DNA of 64,000 nucleotides from Eonycteris spelaea. Its lineage: Eukaryota > Chordata > Mammalia > Chiroptera > Pteropodidae. Location of the stretch: contig PUFA01000286.1 of assembly GCA_003508835.1 (NCBI GenBank), forward strand, positions 620,001 to 684,000. The letters run 5' to 3'. A program made the translations under genes and the position numbers. The number at the start of each line of letters is the position of its first letter. The first letter of the stretch is position 1. Shown in pieces: positions 57,975-64,000 of this stretch. A model generated the notes under the pieces. The model saw only the letters and a program-made list of their open reading frames with translations. It made no database searches and had not been told where the DNA came from.

Positions 57975-60900
57975 TTTATTGCTTTTAGGTTTAATCCCAC
58001 ATATAAGTGATATCATGTAATTTTCAATTTTTTCTCTCTGGCTTATTTTGCTTAATGTTGATTATCTCAAGGTACATCCATGTGGTTGCAACTGGCAGTA
58101 TTTCATCTCTTCTTATAGCTGAGTGATATTACATTGTTATATGTACCACAGCTCCTTTAGCCAATCATCTATCCTAGAACACTTCGGTTGCTTCCATGTC
58201 TTGGCCACCGTGATAGTACTTGCTATGAACATTGTGGTGCAAATATCTTTTCAAAATGGGTTTACAAGTTTGGGGGGTAAATATCCAGTAGAGGGATTGC
58301 TGGATCAATGGTACATCAACTCTTAGTTTTTTGAGGAATCTCTATACTGTTTTCCATAGTGGCTGTACCAATTTGCAAGTCCCACCAGCAATGCATGAGG
58401 GTTCCTTTTTCTCTACATCTTCTTCCAACATTTGTTATTATCATCCTGTTGATTATAGCTATTCTAACAGGTGTGAAGTGTATCTCATTGTGGCTTTGAT
58501 TTGCATTTCCCTAATAGCTAGAAGTATTGAGCATCTTTTCAAATATTTGTTTGACCATTTGTATGTCTCTAGGAGAAGTGTCTGTTCAGGTCCTCTGCCC
58601 ATTTTTGATTGGATCATTTGTTTTTTTGTTGTTTTGAGGTGTATGAGTCTTTGTATATTTTGGATATTAGGCCCTTATCAGAAGCATTGCTTGCAAATAT
58701 ATTTTCCCATTTGATAGTTTGTCTTTTTATCTTGTGGACAATTTCTTTGACTGAGCAGGAACTTTTTAGTTTGATGTAGTCCCATTCCATTTATTTTAGC
58801 TTTTATTTCCCTTGCTTTTGAGGTCAAGTTCATAAAATCTTTAAGTCCAAAGTCATTGCATTTAGGCCCTATGTTTTTTCTATGTATTTTATTGTTTTCT
58901 CTGTTTATTCAAGTCCTTAATACATTTTGAGTTAATTTTGGCATGTTGTGATAGACAAACAGTCTTGTTTCATTCCTTTGCAGGTGGCTTTCCAATTTTC
59001 CCAGCACCATTTATTGAAGAGGGTTTCCTTTCTACACTGTATGATTTTTTTTTTTTTTTTGCTTTTTTGTCAAGAACTATTTGCCCATATTTGTATGGGT
59101 TTAATTCTGGACTCTCATTTCTGTTCCGGTGGTCAGTTTGTCTGTTTTGCTGCCAATATTATGTTGTTTTGATTACTGTCACTTTGTAGTTTAATTTGAA
59201 GTCAGGCAGAGTGATTCCTAGAGTTTCGTTCTTTTTTTCTCGGGATGGCTTTGGCAATTCAGGGTCTTTTATGCTTCCATAGAAATGTGATGATTTTTGT
59301 TCTATTTCTTTAAAAAATGCTGATGGAATTTTGATAGGGATTGCATTAAATCTATATAATGCTTTAGGTAATATGGTAATTTTACCTATGTTCCTTCTTC
59401 CAATCCAATAACATGGAATATCTTTCCATTTCTTTATGTTCTTCTTCGATTTTTTTAATAGGGTCTGGTAGTTTTCATTATATAGGTCCCTTAAATTTAA
59501 CGTTTCATTAAATTTATTCCTAGGTATTTTATTCTTTTTTGTTGCAATTGTAAAAGGGATTTTTTTTCCACTTCTTTTTCTGACTCTTCATTATTGGAGT
59601 ATAAGAAAGCTATGGATTTTAAATGTAGATTTTATATTCAGAGACTTTACCCTATTTACTTACTGTTTCTAGTAGTGTTCTTGTGGAGTCTTTAGGATTT
59701 CTATATAGAGAATCAGGTCATCTGCAAATGGTGACAGGTTGACTTCTTCGTATTCTATTTGTATGCCTTTTATATCTTTCTCTTGTTTGATTGCACTCGC
59801 TAGGACCTCCAATATTATATTGAATAATAGTGGTGAGAGTGGACAACCTTTCCTTGTTCCTGATCTTAGAAGGAAGGTTTTTAGTTTTTCTCCATTAAGT
59901 ATAGTGTTGTCTGAGGGTTTGTCATATATGGCCTTTACTATGTTAAGGTACTTTCCTTCTATACCAATTTTGTTAAGTGTTTTGATTATAAATGGGTGCT
60001 ATATCTTGTCAAAGGCTTTTTTCTGAATCTATTGATCATAGGAATCTTATTTTTATTTTGTTTCTGTGCTGTATCAGATTAATCGATTTGCATATGTTGA
60101 ACCATCCCTGTGCCCCTGGAATGAAGCCCACTTGATCATGGTGTATTAGCTTTTTAATATATTGTTGTGTTCAGTTCGCTGAGCTTGTCATATATGGCCT
60201 TTATTTTTTTTAAGGTACTTTCCTTCTACACTGATTTTGTTGTGTTTTGATCATAAATGGATATTGTATCTTGTCGAAGGCTGTTTCTGCATTTATTGAT
60301 ATGATCATGATTCTTATTTTTTAACTTGTTTATGTGATATATCACAGTTATTGATTTACATATGTTGAATATCTCTGAGATGAAGCCCACTTGATCACGA
60401 TGTATATTCTATTGAATATTTTTCTCTATTCAGTTCATAAGTATCTTATTTAGGATTTTTGTATCTGTGTTCATGAGAGACATTGTCTGCAGTTTTCTTT
60501 TTTGTGTGTGATCTTTACTAGGTTTTGGTATCAGAATAATATTGGCCTCATTAAATGAATTGGGAAGTATTGCCACCTCTTTAATTTTTTGGAAGAGTTT
60601 GAGGAGAATAGGTATTTCTTTGAATGTTTGGTAGAATTCACTGGTGAAAGCCATCTGGTCCTGGACTTTTACTTTTGGTAGGTTTTTATGATTGTTTCAA
60701 TTTCCATACTGCTGATCAGTCTATTTAGATTTTCCAGTTCTTGATTCAGTCTAGGAAGATTGTATTTTTTAAGTACTGTCCATTCTTCTAGGTTATTAAA
60801 TTTGGTGTTATATACTTTTTCATAGTATTCTTGTATGATCCTTTGTATTTCTGCAGTGTCTGTCGTAATTTCCTCTTTCATCCTGATTTTGTTTATTTGT

Positions 60901-61995
60901 GTCCTTTATCTTTTTTTTTAGTGAGTCTAGCCAGGGTTTGTCAATTTTATTAACTTTCTCAAAGAACAGCTCTTAGTTGCATTTATTTTTTCATTGTTTT
61001 TTTTTGTTGTTGTTCTCAATTTCATTTATTTCTGCTCTAATTTTGATGATTTCTTTCCTTCTGCTGACTTTAGGCTTCATTTGTTCTTCATTTTCTAGTT
61101 TTTAAAGATAAAGCATTAGGTTGTATATTTGGACTCATCTGGTTTTTGGAGATAGGCCAGTAATGATATGAACTTTTCTCTTATGACCACTTTTCCTGTG
61201 TCCCAGAAGTTTGACACGTTATACTATCATTATCGTGTTTTCTATGTATCTCTTGATCTTTCTTTTTATTTCTTCTCTGATCCAGTTGTTCTTCAGTAGT
61301 ATGTTGTTTAATCTCCATGTATGTGTGGTTCTTTATGCATTTGATCTCTACTTTCAAGGCATTAAGATCAGAGAATATGGTCTCTCATATTTATTGAAGC
61401 TATCTCTGTGTCCCAATATGTGGTCATTCCTTGAGAATGTTCCATGTGCACTGAAGAAGAATGTATAAGCAGCTGTCTGGGGATGAAAGGCATAGTAAAT
61501 GTCAATTATGTCCAGTTGGTCTAATGTGTCATTTAAGGATGTTATTCCTTATTGATTCTGCTTGGATGATCTGTCCAATATTTGACAGTGGGGTATTTAG
61601 GTCCCCTACTACATATAGTGTTTTGGTCTGTTTTCTCCTTTAGTTCTGTTAGTAATTGCTTTACATATTTCTGGGCTCCTGATTGGGAGCATAGATATTA
61701 ATAAGAGTTATGTCTTCTTGGTGCATGATTCCCTTATCATTATGAAGTGTCCCTCAGTATCTTTCTTACCTTTATTTTTGAAATCTATTTTATCCATATT
61801 AGTACTACTACTCCTGCTTTTCTCTGAATGCCATTTGCTTGAAATATCATTTTCCACCCTTTCACTTTGAGTCTATATTTGTCTTTGAGCTGAGATGTTC
61901 TCCTGGAGGCAGCATTGTGTGGGTTTTGTTTTTTGATCCATTCTGCAACTCTGTGCCTTTTTATGGTGAGTTCAGTTCATTTACATTTAGGGTGA
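57975..61995 (-). pseudogene. L1 ORF2 remnant (endonuclease and reverse transcriptase)
   Basis: Recognisable blocks include the N-terminus near 61,990, the RT region with LPNSFNEANIILIPKP at about 60,550 and a FADD catalytic motif at 59,717-59,728, and the C-terminus with the TQLxxE/xICG region near 58,000-58,150. It is broken by frameshifts, stops and an internal duplication at 59,921-60,435. Confidence 0.88.
59921..60435 (-). repeat. Internal tandem duplication in L1 ORF2
   Basis: GTCATATATGGCCTTTA starts at 59,921 and again at 60,187. Both copies continue through AAGGTACTTTCCTTCTA, TTTGAT(T/C)ATAAATGG and GAAGCCCACTTGATCA to CAGTTC. Offset 266 bases. Confidence 0.9.
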
Positions 61996-62189
61996 TTATT
62001 GAAAATGAGTTCTTCTTATAGCCATTGTATGTTTTGCTTTCTAGCTTTGGTGTTTCCATTGCTTCGTGTCCTTGTGTTTCTGTTTTCTTTATTTGGTTGG
62101 CTTTTGTAGGTTTTCCTCTCATTCTTCTTGTTTTATGTTATACTTTGGTTCTGAATCTTTGGTTTGTGATTAACATTAAAATATCTAAA

Positions 62190-62241
62190 AGAATATATAT
62201 ATATGTATGTATAATATATATAACACATATATATACATATA

Positions 62242-62312
<71 letters not shown>
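62190..62312. repeat. (TA)n microsatellite
   Basis: A long TA/ATGTGT tract in the spacer between L1 ORF1 and ORF2. Confidence 0.97.
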
Positions 62313-62314
<2 letters not shown>

Positions 62315-62557
62315 TCCATTTTCTTCTGCGTGCACCTTATTCCCATTCCCCTTTGCAAATTTGGATCTTTGAATCTGCCCTTTTCAGTCATTGTTATCTC
62401 AATTTGTCCCTATGTATGCTGAACTTTCTTTACTATATTTTATATAACAATTTCTCTGTTATTTAAGCTCACAATTCTTGTTCTAAGTAAGGGTTGCACT
62501 CCTCTGCTTCTATTTGTCTGATAGTCTTTACTCCCAATTATGTTTTTTTTTTTTTTG

Positions 62558-63470
62558 TCATTTTGTTTTAGGTGAACTGACCCCTTTCAGTATTTCCTGT
62601 AGTGCAGGCCTCGTAGTGGAAAATTCCTTCAATTTTTGTATGTCTGGAAAAGTCTTAATTTCTCCTTCATATCTAAAGGAGAGCTTAGCTGGATACATTA
62701 TTCTAGGCTGGTAGTTCCTTTTACTTAAGTAGTTTAAATATTGATTCCATTCTTTCTGGTAAGTTTTGCTGAAAGTCTGAGGATAATTAATGGGTTTCCT
62801 TTATAATTGCCATTTTCTTCCCTGGCTGCCCTGAGAAATTCTGTCTTTGTCATTGATTTTTGATAATTTAATACAATGTGTCTTGGTGAAGCATTTATGG
62901 GTTGAGATAATGGTGTTCTGTTGACTTCTTGAATTTCAAGCTCCAGCTCATTCCTTAGATTTGGGAAATTCTCATCAACTATTTGTCTGAAAATGCTTTC
63001 TATTCTGCTCCTTTCCTCCTTTGAAATGCCCATTATTCTTATGTTTCCTCTCCTGATGGTATCAGCTAGTTTTTGTATTTCTCTTTCATTATTTTTCATT
63101 CTTCAGTTTCTCTCTTCTTCCTTCTGATTTATTTCTAGATTTTGTCTTCGATATCACTGATTCCTTTCTCCATTTGGTTGACTCTATTTCCCAAGCTTGC
63201 TATTTCATTTTTCAACTCTTGCGGTGTGTTTTTCATCTCCAGAAGTTCTTGTGTTTTGTTGTTGTTGTTGTTGAGGGTTTCAATCTCCTTGCTCTGCTCA
63301 TGTAGGTGTTTTTTTCTATTCCTGAAATTGTGGATATTACTCGTTTTGATATTCACTGAGTTTTTTTTCAGAAGTATCATTCTGAATTCTCTGTCATTTA
63401 ATGGCATATTTTATATCTGTAAGCTTATTTTTCTGGAGATTTTTTCTCTTTCTCTCTGAATGCCTTGTCA
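62558..63470 (-). pseudogene. L1 ORF1 remnant
   Basis: An N-terminal coiled coil (63,135-63,407; KNEIASLGNRVNQMEKGISD) is followed by the RRM/CTD part (62,734-63,099; IMGISKEE...ENFPNLRNELELEIQEVNRT...PRHIVLNYQK) and ends QEILKGVSSPKTK with a TGA at 62,558-62,560. At least two frame breaks. Confidence 0.9.
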
Positions 63471-64000
63471 CCTTGGTTGTTCATGGTGTTTAATGGACTA
63501 TTTCTCCACCTGGGCATTAATGGAAGTATGTTCTGCTTTTCCCGCCCCCCGCAGAAAGATTTATTATACAAGGTCCTTAGCCTATTGCAATGAAGGTGTT
63601 TTTCTTTTGGTTTCCAGCAGTGGCGTTTAAGCTCTTGGATCTCTGCTTTATATAAAGTCTTAATAATATTTTTTTTTTCCCTTATTGATGTTAATCACCA
63701 CTCACTACCCTCAATCTCAGTTCCTGTCAGTTTTAGTGAAGGTTTTGGTAGCGTTTGATCAGTTCCCTCGGGCTCCATAGCTTCAGTCCCAGAGTTTATA
63801 GGGTAAGGACACTCTTGGATGGGGATGGGCCTGAAGCTCAGCCTCAGTTTTGCGACCAGGACTGGTAAAATCAATTGCTGTTGCTCTGTTGGCCCCGCTT
63901 TTCTTGCCGTCCCAGTTTCTCTTCCTTCTGCCTGATGACTAAGCATTGCTGCAGGCCATGGGGAACTCACAGCTTTCCCAGGTAGGGCTGCTCTGGGAAC
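63471..64000 (-). mobile_element. L1 5' UTR (partial)
   Basis: GC-richer sequence with several CpG sites upstream of ORF1, as expected for an L1 promoter region. It continues beyond the window. Confidence 0.65.

Larger units (their letters stand above)
57757..64000 (-). mobile_element. Near-full-length degenerate L1 (LINE-1)
   Basis: Antisense order from left: a short A-tail (TTTTTTTT at 57,757), a 3' UTR (TTTATTGGGGTAACATTGG...), ORF2, spacer, ORF1 and the start of the 5' UTR, which runs off the window at 64,000. Many frameshifts and stops make it inactive. The 3' UTR style suggests a bat-type L1. The target-site duplication cannot be tested because the 5' end is outside. Confidence 0.92.

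Overview
This 64 kb window is nuclear DNA from a placental mammal. It has GT-AG split exons, a CpG-island promoter, and many MIR, L2, MLT1, Tigger and hAT-Charlie fossils plus L1 copies. I see no primate, rodent, carnivore or ruminant lineage SINE. The L1 3' ends at 57.76 kb and 9.6 kb look to me like those of bats, so Chiroptera is my best guess (moderate confidence, from remembered repeats only).

One protein-coding gene is recognisable. It is RUBCNL (PACER/KIAA0226L), an autophagy regulator related to Rubicon, read on the minus strand. The CpG-island promoter and candidate non-coding first exons lie at about 41.1-42.4 kb. The start-codon exon ends at 31,295, twelve further coding exons run down to the stop codon at 5,535, and a likely poly(A) signal is at 4,484-4,489. 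All 13 coding exons I expect are present and in order.

The main result is that this RUBCNL copy appears broken. Compared with the human protein as I remember it, exon 1 has three separate 1-bp deletions. Exon 4 has a 1-bp deletion, an in-frame TAG at its last three bases and a donor changed from GT to AT. Exon 7 lacks one C, which produces a TGA near its end. All lesions are in the N-terminal and middle exons. The six exons for the C-terminal zinc-binding Rubicon-homology domain (12,411-5,535 plus 18,303-18,367) are clean. This could be gene loss in this lineage, decay of one domain only, or assembly indels. The donor substitution and the deletions outside homopolymers argue against pure sequencing error.

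The remainder is repeats and unique non-coding DNA. 1-4.4 kb is 3' flank with L2, MIR and an MLT1 LTR nested in a MIR. The introns hold L1 3' ends, Tigger and hAT elements, an ERV LTR pair in inverted orientation (20.9-21.45 kb) and MLT1 LTRs. 42.4-57.7 kb is intergenic and holds two related solo LTRs (one just inside the gene's first intron), an L1 inserted in a MIR with clear target-site duplications, a possible DNA transposon with inverted repeats (52.6-53.5 kb) and simple repeats. 57.76-64 kb is a near-full-length, degenerate, minus-strand L1 that runs off the window, with an internal tandem duplication in ORF2 and a long (TA)n tract between its ORFs.
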